A stretch of DNA of 64,000 bases, taken from NCBI GenBank assembly GCA_942493305.1, contig OW818686.1, forward strand, positions 2,170,001-2,234,000, read 5' to 3'. The notes under the pieces were generated by a model. The model saw only the letters and a list, made by a program, of their open reading frames with translations, searched no databases and was not told the origin of the DNA. Both the position numbers and the translations under genes were made by a program. Shown in pieces: positions 17,312 through 24,363 of this stretch. Origin of the DNA: UBA7672 sp030824255 (GTDB lineage: Bacteria > Pseudomonadota > Alphaproteobacteria > Caulobacterales > Hyphomonadaceae). The first letter of the stretch is position 1. Each line of letters opens with the position of its first letter.

Positions 17312-18331
17312 ATGACGGACGTTACAGAAGAATGGGTCGCCGGCCTTCCGAAGGTCGAGCTCCATGTTCATGTCGAAGGGGCAATCCTGCCCGAAACGCT
17401 GCTGAGACTGGCGCGGCGCAACGGGGTCGCCCTGCCGGCCAATTCGCTGGAAGAGCTGCGCGCCTGGTATGCGTTCACGGACTTTCCGCACTTCGCCGAA
17501 ATCTACCAGACCTTCTCCAAGGCCATCGTCACCGTGGACGATATCCACGACATGGCGTGGGACTTCCTGAAGGAGCAGGCGCGGCAGAACATCCTGCACA
17601 CCGAAGCGACCTTCACGGCGTTCACGCACTACACCAATCACGGGATCCCGTTTGCCGATCAGATGGCGGCGATCCGCGCGGCGGCCGACAAGGCGCGCGA
17701 GGCCTATGGCGTCTCGCTGGGTCTGATCATTGATATCGCACGCGAGTATGTGACGATGGACGATGCGCGGACAATGGCGCGCTGGGTGGCGGATGCGCAT
17801 GGTGACGGCCTAGTCTTCGCACTTGGCCTTGCAGGGTATGAGCCTGACCATCCGCCTGAGCTGTTCACTGATGTGTTCGCCATGTCGAGAGAAGCGGGCG
17901 TGCCCGCGATCGTCCACGCGGGGGAGACCGGACCGGCGGCTTTCGTGCGAACCGCGATCGAGCAACTGGGCGCACAGCGCATCGGCCATGGCGTCACGGC
18001 GATTTCCGATCCCTCGACGCTGGCGGTGATACGCGAGCGTGGTGTCACGCTTGAGGTCTGTCCGAGCTCCAATGTGTGCCTGAAGGTGACGCCCTCCATG
18101 GAGCAGCACCCGTTCAGGTTGCTCGACCAACAAGGCGTTGCGGTTACGATCAACAGCGACGACCCGCCAATGTTCAGCACCGATCTCAATGGAGAGTATC
18201 TGAAGGTTGCGCGGACGTTCGGCTATTCGCGCGCGGACCTGAAGGCGTTTGCCATACGGGCCGCAGGCGCTTCGCTGCTCCCGTCAGCGAGGAAGACTGA
18301 ATTGGCCGATCGTATCGCTGCGTACGCCTGA
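17312..18331 (+). CDS. Adenosine/adenine deaminase family protein
   Basis: The 339-residue protein has the amidohydrolase zinc motifs of adenosine deaminases: KVELHVHVEGAI (the HxH pair, here HVH rather than HLH), IVHAGETG (third histidine and catalytic glutamate), IGHGVTAI (His) and INSDDPPMFST (the two aspartates). It deaminates adenosine or adenine in purine salvage; sequence alone does not settle which. The start at 17312 (MTDVTEEW) is preferred; an earlier ATG at 17282 is in frame. Confidence 0.87.
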   Translation: MTDVTEEWVAGLPKVELHVHVEGAILPETLLRLARRNGVALPANSLEELRAWYAFTDFPHFAEIYQTFSKAIVTVDDIHDMAWDFLKEQARQNILHTEATFTAFTHYTNHGIPFADQMAAIRAAADKAREAYGVSLGLIIDIAREYVTMDDARTMARWVADAHGDGLVFALGLAGYEPDHPPELFTDVFAMSREAGVPAIVHAGETGPAAFVRTAIEQLGAQRIGHGVTAISDPSTLAVIRERGVTLEVCPSSNVCLKVTPSMEQHPFRLLDQQGVAVTINSDDPPMFSTDLNGEYLKVARTFGYSRADLKAFAIRAAGASLLPSARKTELADRIAAYA

Positions 18332-18507
18332 TCATGGCGCGTTGACGCTGGCTGTCATCGTTGCCGGATCGACTCATTCTCCGCGAAGACTGTGTTGTTT
18401 GTGTCGCGGCGAAAGGGCGTTGTCTGTCAATCGCCGGGTTCCACGGAACTGCTGTCTCGCAGCCTGCGTTCGGGCACAAGCTGCACACTGACATCAGGAG
18501 AATTCCC

Positions 18508-19137
18508 ATGATCCCCGCAATCCTGCGACGCACTGCGTGCTGCGCGGCCATCGCCTGCGGCGTCTCGGCCGCCGCCTATGCCCAGACCGAGTCCGGCGGC
18601 CTGTATATCCAGGGCGGCTACAGCTCATTCACATTCGAAGCCGAAGACACCGGTTATGAGGTCGATACCGACGCCGTGACTGCGCGCGTCGGCCTGCAGC
18701 TGAGCCCCAACTGGGCGATCGAAGCTGATCTTTCGGCGGGCGTCGAAGATGGCGATCTCGATTTCGACTCTTCGGAAGATGACCTGGACTTCGACGACAA
18801 CAATGATGGCGACTTCACCGACATCATCAACGTGTCAGGCGATCTCGGCCTGGATTTCATGGCGGGTGCATATGCCCGCTACATTCTTCCGATCTCCGAC
18901 AAGTTCGAGTTCCACGCGCGCGCTGGCTATGCTTATGCGCAGGTGAACGCGAACGTGGTGACCCCTGGCGGAAACACCTTCACCATTGCTGAAGACGCCG
19001 AAGACGGCTTCACGGCGGGCGGAGGCCTTTCCTACGATATCACCGAGAATATCGAGCTGCGCGGCGACTATACCTGGTATGGATTCGATGCGGTTGATGT
19101 CACCGGCGCGACGGTCGCTCTCGGACTGAAGTTCTAG
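18508..19137 (+). CDS. Outer-membrane beta-barrel protein (OmpA/OmpW-like porin family)
   Basis: The 209-residue protein starts after AGGAG and has a Sec signal peptide (MIPAILRRTACCAAIACG... with an AYAQ cleavage site near residue 25). The mature part shows alternating amphipathic strands (SGGLYIQGGYSSFTFEAE, AVTARVGLQLSPNWAIEADL, FHARAGYAYAQV, IELRGDYTWYGFD) and ends in an aromatic residue (LGLKF), the classic outer-membrane barrel signal. A long acidic loop of Asp/Glu (DGDLDFDSSEDDLDFDDNND) could bind cations. Function beyond an outer-membrane barrel is unknown. A terminator follows. Confidence 0.85.
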   Translation: MIPAILRRTACCAAIACGVSAAAYAQTESGGLYIQGGYSSFTFEAEDTGYEVDTDAVTARVGLQLSPNWAIEADLSAGVEDGDLDFDSSEDDLDFDDNNDGDFTDIINVSGDLGLDFMAGAYARYILPISDKFEFHARAGYAYAQVNANVVTPGGNTFTIAEDAEDGFTAGGGLSYDITENIELRGDYTWYGFDAVDVTGATVALGLKF

Positions 19138-19158
19138 GACTCGCATGTTCTGAAACTG

Positions 19159-19190
19159 CGGCCCTGGATCATCGATCCGGGGCCGTTTTT
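19159..19190 (+). terminator. Rho-independent terminator
   Basis: CGGCCC-GGATC pairs with GATCC-GGGCCG around a 3-base loop, with one mismatch, and is followed by TTTTTG. It ends the outer-membrane barrel gene. Confidence 0.85.
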
Positions 19191-19215
19191 GTTTGGGCAA
19201 TAATAAGCGCTGACC

Positions 19216-19250
19216 AAAAAGAAAAGTCCCGCATCCATTGGATGCGGGAC
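19216..19250 (-). terminator. Rho-independent terminator, minus strand
   Basis: GTCCCGCATCC (19226-19236) pairs perfectly with GGATGCGGGAC (19240-19250) around ATT; on the minus strand the stem is followed by TTTTCTTTTT. It ends the small gene at 19294-19518 and supports that this gene is expressed. Confidence 0.88.
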
Positions 19251-19293
19251 ACTTCCAACCGCTGCGTTCGCTGCGGTAAATCGTATTGCGGAA

Positions 19294-19518
19294 CTAGCCT
19301 TGCTGGGGACGCTTCTGGTCACGCTTGTCGTCAGGCTTCTGGTTCTGCTGATTGGGCTTGCCTTGCTCCTGCTTGGGCTGCTCGGCCTGCTGTTGGCGAC
19401 GAGCGCCATCATTGTCGCGATCACGGTTCGGATCGTTCATGTTCGCCTGCTCGCGGCGATCAGTGGGATTCTGGTTCTGGTCCTGGTTCGGATCGCGGGG
19501 TTTATTATTGTTGGGCAT
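19294..19518 (-). CDS. Small Gln/Asn/Asp/Arg-rich disordered protein
   Basis: The 74-residue product (MPNNNKPRDPNQDQNQNPTD...) is made almost only of N, Q, D, R, K and P, with no hydrophobic core, so it should be intrinsically disordered. It starts after AAGGA at a good distance and has a strong terminator downstream, which supports it as a real gene despite the low complexity. No family is recognised. A second 74-residue gene lies 124 bases upstream on the same strand. Confidence 0.65.
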   Translation of the reverse strand: MPNNNKPRDPNQDQNQNPTDRREQANMNDPNRDRDNDGARRQQQAEQPKQEQGKPNQQNQKPDDKRDQKRPQQG

Positions 19519-19590
19519 GTTCGGCGTTCCTTACTTTACATCGTGCGCGTAACGAATTGTCCCACGTCCTCGCGCTCCTGAATAACGTAT

Positions 19591-19620
19591 GCCGGCCGCG
19601 TGCGTTCCGCAGCGGCCGGC
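19591..19620. terminator. Hairpin between two small genes
   Basis: GCCGGCCGC (19591-19599) pairs perfectly with GCGGCCGGC (19612-19620) around 12 bases. No clear U-tract follows on either strand, so it may be a weak terminator or an RNA-stabilising stem for the upstream gene at 19643. Confidence 0.45.
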
Positions 19621-19642
19621 AGGTAAAGCAGTCGGCAAAATC

Positions 19643-19867
19643 CTAGCGGCGGCGGGTGCCATCGACTTGGCGGTCGCCCTGGTCAGTATCGCCAACACCA
19701 CGCATAGGTTGGTGGCCTTCTGGTTGGGCAGCGATGCCCATGATGTTGACGCGCTCACCGATCGCGCCCGGTGGCGTGTCGTTGTAGAAACCATCCGGGT
19801 CATTACCGAAGATGGAATCGTGGATCGGATGATCAGCGTTGAAATCGGCGTCTTCGCGACGGGCCAT
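19643..19867 (-). CDS. Small hypothetical protein
   Basis: The 74-residue protein (MARREDADFNADHPIHDSIF...) begins after a strong AAGGAG site. It is acidic and glycine-rich, with the segment FNADHPIHDSIFGNDPDGFYNDTPPG, and ends in a basic DGTRRR tail. No motif or family is recognised. It lies upstream of the Gln/Asn-rich small gene on the same strand and shares the divergent region with the cupin gene at 19983. Confidence 0.65.
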   Translation of the reverse strand: MARREDADFNADHPIHDSIFGNDPDGFYNDTPPGAIGERVNIMGIAAQPEGHQPMRGVGDTDQGDRQVDGTRRR

Positions 19868-19982
19868 GCGGCGTCTCCTTGATCTGTTGCGACTCCGTGG
19901 AAGAACGCAGGAGGTTTCATGGGGTTGCGCGCAGGAGACACACGATCTTTCCTCGCAACCGCGCCTAGCCTAAGCATTGCGG

Positions 19983-20528
19983 ATGAATTTTGACCGCGAA
20001 CGGTTTGTCGATGATTGTACGGATTCGCTGCGCGAAGGCGATCCGCAGGCTGCGATTCAGGAGCATCTGGCGCGTGCGCTGAGGGATCATGCGAGCGTGC
20101 TGACGGCCATGGGCGAGCCGCGCGAGGCGGGGCTGGACGTGCTGGTGTCAGGGCCGCAGCTGACGATCTTCGCGGCGAAGTGGGCGCCGCGGATGACGCT
20201 GTCGCCGCACAACCATGCGATGTGGGCGCTGATCGGGATCTATACGGGCCGTGAAGACAACATCTTCTGGAGGCGGACTGCCAATGGCATGAAGGCGGGC
20301 GGAGCGTCTTCGCTGTCAGTAGGCGATTTAGCCAGTCTGCCGCGCGATGTGATCCATTCGGTGAACAACCCGCTGACGCGGTTCACAGGCGGACTGCACA
20401 TCTATGGCGGCGACTTCTTCCATACGCCGCGCAGCATCTGGGATGCGGAAACGCTGGCGGAGGGGCCGAGCGATGGCGCGACGGTGCGCGCCATCTTCGA
20501 GGCGGAGAATGCGCGGCTGAAGGGCTAA
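19983..20528 (+). CDS. Cupin-fold protein related to cysteine dioxygenase (predicted metal-dependent enzyme)
   Basis: The 181-residue protein has the double-stranded beta-helix pattern of the cysteine-dioxygenase-like group: MTLSPHNHAMWALIGIYTGREDN holds two spaced histidines and the downstream acid of the metal site, and GGLHIYGGDFF supplies the third histidine. Iron is the usual metal. The substrate is not known; thiol oxidation is possible. The ATG at 19983 is chosen; a TTG two codons earlier is also in frame. The stop lies three bases from the stop of the convergent secreted-protein gene. Confidence 0.75.
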   Translation: MNFDRERFVDDCTDSLREGDPQAAIQEHLARALRDHASVLTAMGEPREAGLDVLVSGPQLTIFAAKWAPRMTLSPHNHAMWALIGIYTGREDNIFWRRTANGMKAGGASSLSVGDLASLPRDVIHSVNNPLTRFTGGLHIYGGDFFHTPRSIWDAETLAEGPSDGATVRAIFEAENARLKG

Positions 20529-20531
20529 GCC

Positions 20532-21602
20532 TTACTCCGAGCGGCTTTCGCCGCCCGTCTGTGCAAGGCCCTTGCGGTCGTTCTCGCGGCCGCCCGAGAG
20601 GATGTTGACCAGACCGTAATTGCCCTCATGGCAGGCAAACTCATACACCGGCTGCGCGAGCCGGTTGAGCGGCATCTCTCCGCGCCAGCTGGAGCTGTAG
20701 ACTTTCGGGTCCACCACTTCGAAGGCGTAGAGGATCTGGTTGTCGTTGATGCGGGTCCAGCGCTCCGTCATCTTGCCCTCTTCGGACAGGAAGGAGCTGC
20801 CATAGGCGCGCTGCGACTTGTTGATGTTGCGCGTTTCCATCACCAGCGTGTCGCCCTCCCACCAGGCGATGGAATCGCCGTGCCACTGGGTGATGTCGTC
20901 GCTGCGATGCTTGCCGCCGATCTCCGCAATGCGCACGTCGTGGATCATCTCCGACAACAGCATCACATGGTCGTCTGTCTGCACGATCTGGAAATTGTTG
21001 TTGTACAGGTACTGGCCCAGCGGCGGCCCGGCATTGCCGATGATGATGCAGCGTTCGGACAGGCCGCGCTCTTCGGGATTGTCGAAGCCATTGCCGACGC
21101 GGCGCGGCATCGCCGCGCGCAGCTTGCGACCGTCTTCGGTCAGCGCCGGGACCTTGCCGTTCTCCGGATAGACGATGAAGGACGAGCGATACTCGCCATT
21201 GATGTTGGCGACGTGGGCGCCGGGGTCCGTGTAGGCCACGTCATAGTTGCCGACCGGGGGCAGGGGCTTGCCGGCTTCCGGCGCGCCCTCGTTCGGGTCG
21301 ACGAAGTTGGATTGCGTCTTCATGCGCTGGTTGAACAGGTTGCCGCCTTCCATCTCTTCGGCCTGCGCGCGCGAGAGCACGAGGGGCAGGCCTTCCGGCC
21401 GTTCCAGCCGCGTGACGGAGGCGGTGCTCCAGACGCCGTGGAGATCCGGCTTGCCCGACGGGGTGCGCGGGGGCTGGTAGTCGCCGGCGGCCTGCGCGGC
21501 GGCGTGCGGCGCGAGCACGATGGCCGATGCGCCCAACAGCGCGCCAAGCGCCACGGCGAGGGTGCGCGCCCGTAAACGGGTGGTCTGGCTGGACAGTGTC
21601 AT
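20532..21602 (-). CDS. Secreted protein of the PPRTPxGKPDL family, copy 1
   Basis: The 356-residue protein starts at ATG 21602 after GGGAGAGAGAC and has a signal peptide ending near HAAAQAAG. The mature N-terminus YQPPRTPSGKPDLHGVWS is the family hallmark. Further conserved blocks are YNNNFQIVQTDDHVM, SEMIHDVRI, WHGDSIAWWEGDTLVMETR and PVYEFACHEGNYGLVNIL. I know many such proteins from acidobacteria, planctomycetes and alphaproteobacteria but no proven function. A paralogue at 43571-44554 shares every one of these blocks. The HEGN and DHVM histidines could bind a metal, but this is inference. Confidence 0.8.
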   Translation of the reverse strand: MTLSSQTTRLRARTLAVALGALLGASAIVLAPHAAAQAAGDYQPPRTPSGKPDLHGVWSTASVTRLERPEGLPLVLSRAQAEEMEGGNLFNQRMKTQSNFVDPNEGAPEAGKPLPPVGNYDVAYTDPGAHVANINGEYRSSFIVYPENGKVPALTEDGRKLRAAMPRRVGNGFDNPEERGLSERCIIIGNAGPPLGQYLYNNNFQIVQTDDHVMLLSEMIHDVRIAEIGGKHRSDDITQWHGDSIAWWEGDTLVMETRNINKSQRAYGSSFLSEEGKMTERWTRINDNQILYAFEVVDPKVYSSSWRGEMPLNRLAQPVYEFACHEGNYGLVNILSGGRENDRKGLAQTGGESRSE

Positions 21603-21741
21603 GCGTCTCTCTCCCCGGCGCGCGAAGCTTTTGCCCCGTCTCTGCCTTGGGCAGGACATTGCCGCAGAGGCGCCGGGGGCTCAAGCGTGCAACAGGCAAA
21701 GGTTCGTGAGATCGGGCCGGGAACCCGCCCTAAATACGGTA

Positions 21742-21773
21742 TGCCCCGGATGGCCGACAGGTCATCCGGGGCA
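21742..21773 (-). terminator. Hairpin downstream of a small gene
   Basis: TGCCCCGGATG (21742-21752) pairs perfectly with CATCCGGGGCA (21763-21773). On the minus strand it follows the gene ending at 21803 and is succeeded by a modest AT-rich run, so it is a plausible terminator. Confidence 0.6.
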
Positions 21774-21802
21774 ACTGCATGTGTTTCTGACAGGCCTCTG
21801 GC

Positions 21803-22081
21803 CTAGTGGCGATTGCGGGTCAGTTCGCGCGACTGTTGCGGCTCGCTGTCCTTGGCGGCGCCTGAAGCGTCCTGGCCTTCGCCCCTGGGCGCTGCCGCAT
21901 CGGCGCGGTCCAGAGGCCTGTGGCCCGGCGCGTGTGCGGGATCGTGCCCGCCGTCTGCCTCACCGTCTGCCGTCGCGGTCTGCTCGCCCTTGATGCTCTT
22001 CGCGGGAATGTTCTTCGCGGGCTGCGGAAACGGCGGCTGGGGCTTCGTCTCTGCGGTCTTGTCTTTGTCGCTGGTGGTCAT
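21803..22081 (-). CDS. Small hydrophilic protein rich in Pro, Ala, Asp and Glu
   Basis: The 92-residue protein (MTTSDKDKTAETKPQPPFPQ...) starts after GAGGAGAC and ends in SRELTRNRH. It is charged throughout and has no hydrophobic segment, so it is probably a cytoplasmic disordered protein. No family is recognised. Two other small genes of similar character lie upstream on the same strand. Confidence 0.65.
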   Translation of the reverse strand: MTTSDKDKTAETKPQPPFPQPAKNIPAKSIKGEQTATADGEADGGHDPAHAPGHRPLDRADAAAPRGEGQDASGAAKDSEPQQSRELTRNRH

Positions 22082-22135
22082 GCGGGTCTCCTCCGTCGGT
22101 AGATAACGGAGGGACCGGCAGGAAGGTTGCCGCGA

Positions 22136-22348
22136 TTACTCTTCGGTCGTGTCGGTTTCGGCTTCCAGCGGATCGGACGGCATGCGGTCGTAATGCTGGG
22201 TGGGGCGCACGCTGTCTTCGCGGCGACGGTCATTCGAGGGCTTGGGGCGCGCGTCGAACGTGGCCTTGCTGTCGGACGAGGTGATCGGGGCGAAGGATTT
22301 GCGAACCGGCGCCTGTTTGCCGGCGAAGGGCTTCTTGGGGGGGATCAT
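22136..22348 (-). CDS. Small basic/acidic hypothetical protein
   Basis: The 70-residue protein (MIPPKKPFAGKQAPVRKSFA...) starts at ATG 22348, twelve bases after GAGGA. Its first half is basic, its last ten residues acidic (EAETDTTEE). It resembles the neighbouring small proteins in composition, not in sequence. No known domain. Confidence 0.62.
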   Translation of the reverse strand: MIPPKKPFAGKQAPVRKSFAPITSSDSKATFDARPKPSNDRRREDSVRPTQHYDRMPSDPLEAETDTTEE

Positions 22349-22457
22349 GTGCGAGGTTCCTCGCGCGAGACCTGGAGACGCTCTCCCCGCCACACGCAGA
22401 TGGCTATGCGCCTTAAGCGCCGCGAAAGCAATGGAACTCGGGATTGCTGCAACGAAT

Positions 22458-22480
22458 GGCCGCTGGCGCCGCCAGCGGCC
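22458..22480 (-). terminator. GC-rich hairpin after a small gene
   Basis: GGCCGCTGGC (22458-22467) pairs perfectly with GCCAGCGGCC (22471-22480) with a 3-base loop. No U-tract is present; it follows the stop of the minus-strand gene at 22501. Confidence 0.5.
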
Positions 22481-22500
22481 TCGATGTGGCGCCGCGAGAT

Positions 22501-22686
22501 CTAGCGGCGGTTGAAGGTTGTCTTGTGCCGCTCTTCATAGGCGCGCTTGGACGCTTCGGGATCGCGCGGCGGCGGCGTGGGGCGGTTGTAACGGACGTTG
22601 TCTTCCATCTGCGCGGCGCGGTTCGCCTCGCTCGCACGCTGGGCCAGAGTCTGCGGTTTGACGGGCGACTGGGTGGAACGTGTCAT
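22501..22686 (-). CDS. Small hydrophilic hypothetical protein
   Basis: The 61-residue protein (MTRSTQSPVKPQTLAQRASE...) starts at 22686 after GCGGAGAC. It contains an amphipathic helix (LAQRASEANRAAQMEDNV), a PTPPPRDPEASKRAYEERHK segment and a basic end (TTFNRR). No known family. The hairpin at 22458-22480 follows it. Confidence 0.62.
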   Translation of the reverse strand: MTRSTQSPVKPQTLAQRASEANRAAQMEDNVRYNRPTPPPRDPEASKRAYEERHKTTFNRR

Positions 22687-22832
22687 GAAGTCTCCGCGCC
22701 TCTCAGCGCAACAGAACTCCACCACGCCGGGGCGACCTCCCAAACGTGGGCGCTGCCCACCCCCGACGCAACCGGCTTATTCCGGCCACCCGCCTTTGTT
22801 TGAACGCAGTTGGGGAGATGGGGCGGGGCCCG

Positions 22833-23171
22833 TCACGCCGCTCTCAGAGCGCGCCTGACCGCGTCGGGATCGGACTCGATCACGCGCAACAGCGTCTGTG
22901 CGGCGAGGTCAGGCGTGCGCAGGTTCTGTTCCCACGCGCGCACGGCGGCGACGGCGAGGCCGAACTCGGCGGCAAACCTGTCCTGCGAGAGGCCGGTGGC
23001 CTTGCGCACGGCCGCCACATCAATCGGCTTGCGCACGACGAGGCCGGGCACCTTCTCTCCGCGCATGTGGGCGAGCCCTTCGCGCAGTCCGGCGATGGCG
23101 CTGGCGCCGACGGACGGGACCTTGGCGCGCTTGGCGGGCGTGCGCTTGCGGGGTTTTGCCTTGGTGGTCAT
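22833..23171 (-). CDS. Helix-turn-helix antitoxin (HigA/NadS-like)
   Basis: The 112-residue protein has a basic N-terminus and a C-terminal XRE-type helix-turn-helix (IDVAAVRKATGLSQDRFAAE, FGLAVAAVRAWEQNLRTPD). Such antitoxins neutralise the partner toxin and repress the operon. Its ATG overlaps the TGA of the toxin gene (ATGA, 23168-23171), so the toxin is first and translation is coupled, as in higBA loci. The C-terminal HTH with no separate toxin-binding domain resembles the NadS group. Confidence 0.85.
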   Translation of the reverse strand: MTTKAKPRKRTPAKRAKVPSVGASAIAGLREGLAHMRGEKVPGLVVRKPIDVAAVRKATGLSQDRFAAEFGLAVAAVRAWEQNLRTPDLAAQTLLRVIESDPDAVRRALRAA

Positions 23172-23521
23172 TGCTTGCTCCCTCGGGCTTGCGCCTTCAG
23201 TTCCTTCATCAGCTTCGCCATCTCGTTGACTTCCGCCTTCGAGACATTGCCGCGCTGGTTCTTGCCGTAGGCCGTCACCAGCAGGACAGCGACGGTGTCC
23301 GATATGTACGCGGTCAGCACGCGCCACCCGCCGCTCTTGCCGCCGCCGGGCTTCGCGATGCGAACCTTGCGGACACCGCCGGAGCCTTTGATGAGATCAC
23401 CGGTCTGCGGGTTGGCCGCGATGAAATCGACGACAGCCGCTCGATCCTCCTCCGTCATGCCCGCGCGCTCGGCGGCGGCAAGATAGGCCGGCGTCTCGAT
23501 GATCTCGTGCAGCGACCTCAT
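23168..23521 (-). CDS. RelE/HigB-type toxin
   Basis: The 117-residue protein matches the HigB/RelE group by its opening helix (IIETPAYLAAAERAGMTEED), the KGSGGVRKVRIAKPGGGKSG core and the strand VAVLLVTAYGKNQRGNVS followed by the closing helix. Family members are ribosome-dependent or free mRNA interferases. The gene starts next to a palindromic operator and is coupled to the antitoxin gene downstream. Confidence 0.85.
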   Translation of the reverse strand: MRSLHEIIETPAYLAAAERAGMTEEDRAAVVDFIAANPQTGDLIKGSGGVRKVRIAKPGGGKSGGWRVLTAYISDTVAVLLVTAYGKNQRGNVSKAEVNEMAKLMKELKAQARGSKQ

Positions 23522-23525
23522 ACAT

Positions 23526-23539
23526 TGTCATATACGACA
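23526..23539. promoter_or_regulatory. Probable autoregulatory operator of the toxin-antitoxin pair
   Basis: TGTCATATACGACA is a 14-base near-perfect palindrome (one central mismatch pair) four bases upstream of the toxin ATG, within the extended ATTGTC...GACATTG. It is placed where the HTH antitoxin would repress. Confidence 0.65.
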
Positions 23540-23657
23540 TTGTGGTAGCCGAAGCAAGGCCAGTATAGCGGGACAGCGCAAAGCGAGATAATGATCATGG
23601 TCTCGTTTCGGCTTGGTTGGATCGATTTTTGAGTACCGATGGGAAAGGTCTTCAGGT

Positions 23658-24338
23658 ATGCTGGCGGTTCTCGAGATGTTGGTTTTGGGTGGGTTGTTCG
23701 TTGGCTCTACCGGCGTGCTATTTAATCATCGTTTTCGGGAAAATAAATTCATGGTCGTTGCCGCAGGGTTGGTGGCGCTTGCGTCGACCTACTTTTTGAC
23801 GATTGAAGTCGTTAAGCAGGTGGTAAGAGATGAAATGACGGTCGATCTCCCGACTGCTTTGCCCGCCGTAGTTGAAGGAAGCGAACCCGCGCAGTTGCAG
23901 CTTGGAGAAATCTCCCAGCCCGCTCGTCAAAAACCGCCAACTGTTTTGAATGACACATCTGCTGGCCCAGCGGTTGTGGAAGAAGATCCAGAAACGCCGC
24001 AAGCTCAAGAAGTCAATCGACTGAAAGAGCAATACTCTCAGGTGCTGCTTCAACAGTACCGCGCCTATTTTGGCGAAGAGTGTGAAGTCATGGGTGACGG
24101 CGCGCCTAAGACAACGTTCGTGCGCGGCTTGTGCCGTGGAATCAGGATGGGTGCTCGCAACAGCGATACGCCTGGCTGCGTGATCTACTCTGCGGACTGG
24201 AGCTCCGATAACCCCTTCTCCGTCGACAACTGTACGGTGATTGAGGCTGACGGGAGCACAAATCTGGGCAGCCCGTACAATGACCGCTTTTGCTCAATTT
24301 TGACTAACGGCAAGGGTCTCGGCACGTGCGGCAAGTGA
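23658..24338 (+). CDS. Hypothetical membrane-anchored protein with cysteine-rich C-terminus
   Basis: The 226-residue protein has two hydrophobic segments at the N-terminus (residues 1-20 and about 30-50), a Pro/Glu-rich linker, a short coiled coil (QAQEVNRLKEQYSQVLLQQY) and a C-terminal domain with seven cysteines (for example FGEECEVMG, RGLCRGIRMG, TPGCVIYSAD, VDNCTVIEAD, DRFCSILTNG). Paired cysteines suggest disulfides in the periplasm. Its base composition is lower in GC than its neighbours, and it sits beside a toxin-antitoxin pair, so recent acquisition is possible. No family is recognised. The start at 23658 begins the first hydrophobic segment; the frame is open from 23613. Confidence 0.68.
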   Translation: MLAVLEMLVLGGLFVGSTGVLFNHRFRENKFMVVAAGLVALASTYFLTIEVVKQVVRDEMTVDLPTALPAVVEGSEPAQLQLGEISQPARQKPPTVLNDTSAGPAVVEEDPETPQAQEVNRLKEQYSQVLLQQYRAYFGEECEVMGDGAPKTTFVRGLCRGIRMGARNSDTPGCVIYSADWSSDNPFSVDNCTVIEADGSTNLGSPYNDRFCSILTNGKGLGTCGK

Positions 24339-24363
24339 CCAAGACGGCTACTCGCGGCGGTAT

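Noticed and set aside
19300..19581. A very hydrophobic plus-strand frame opposite the Gln/Asn-rich small gene
   Set aside because: Polar codons read in antisense become Leu/Val/Ile codons. Ribosome site and terminator fit the minus-strand gene only.
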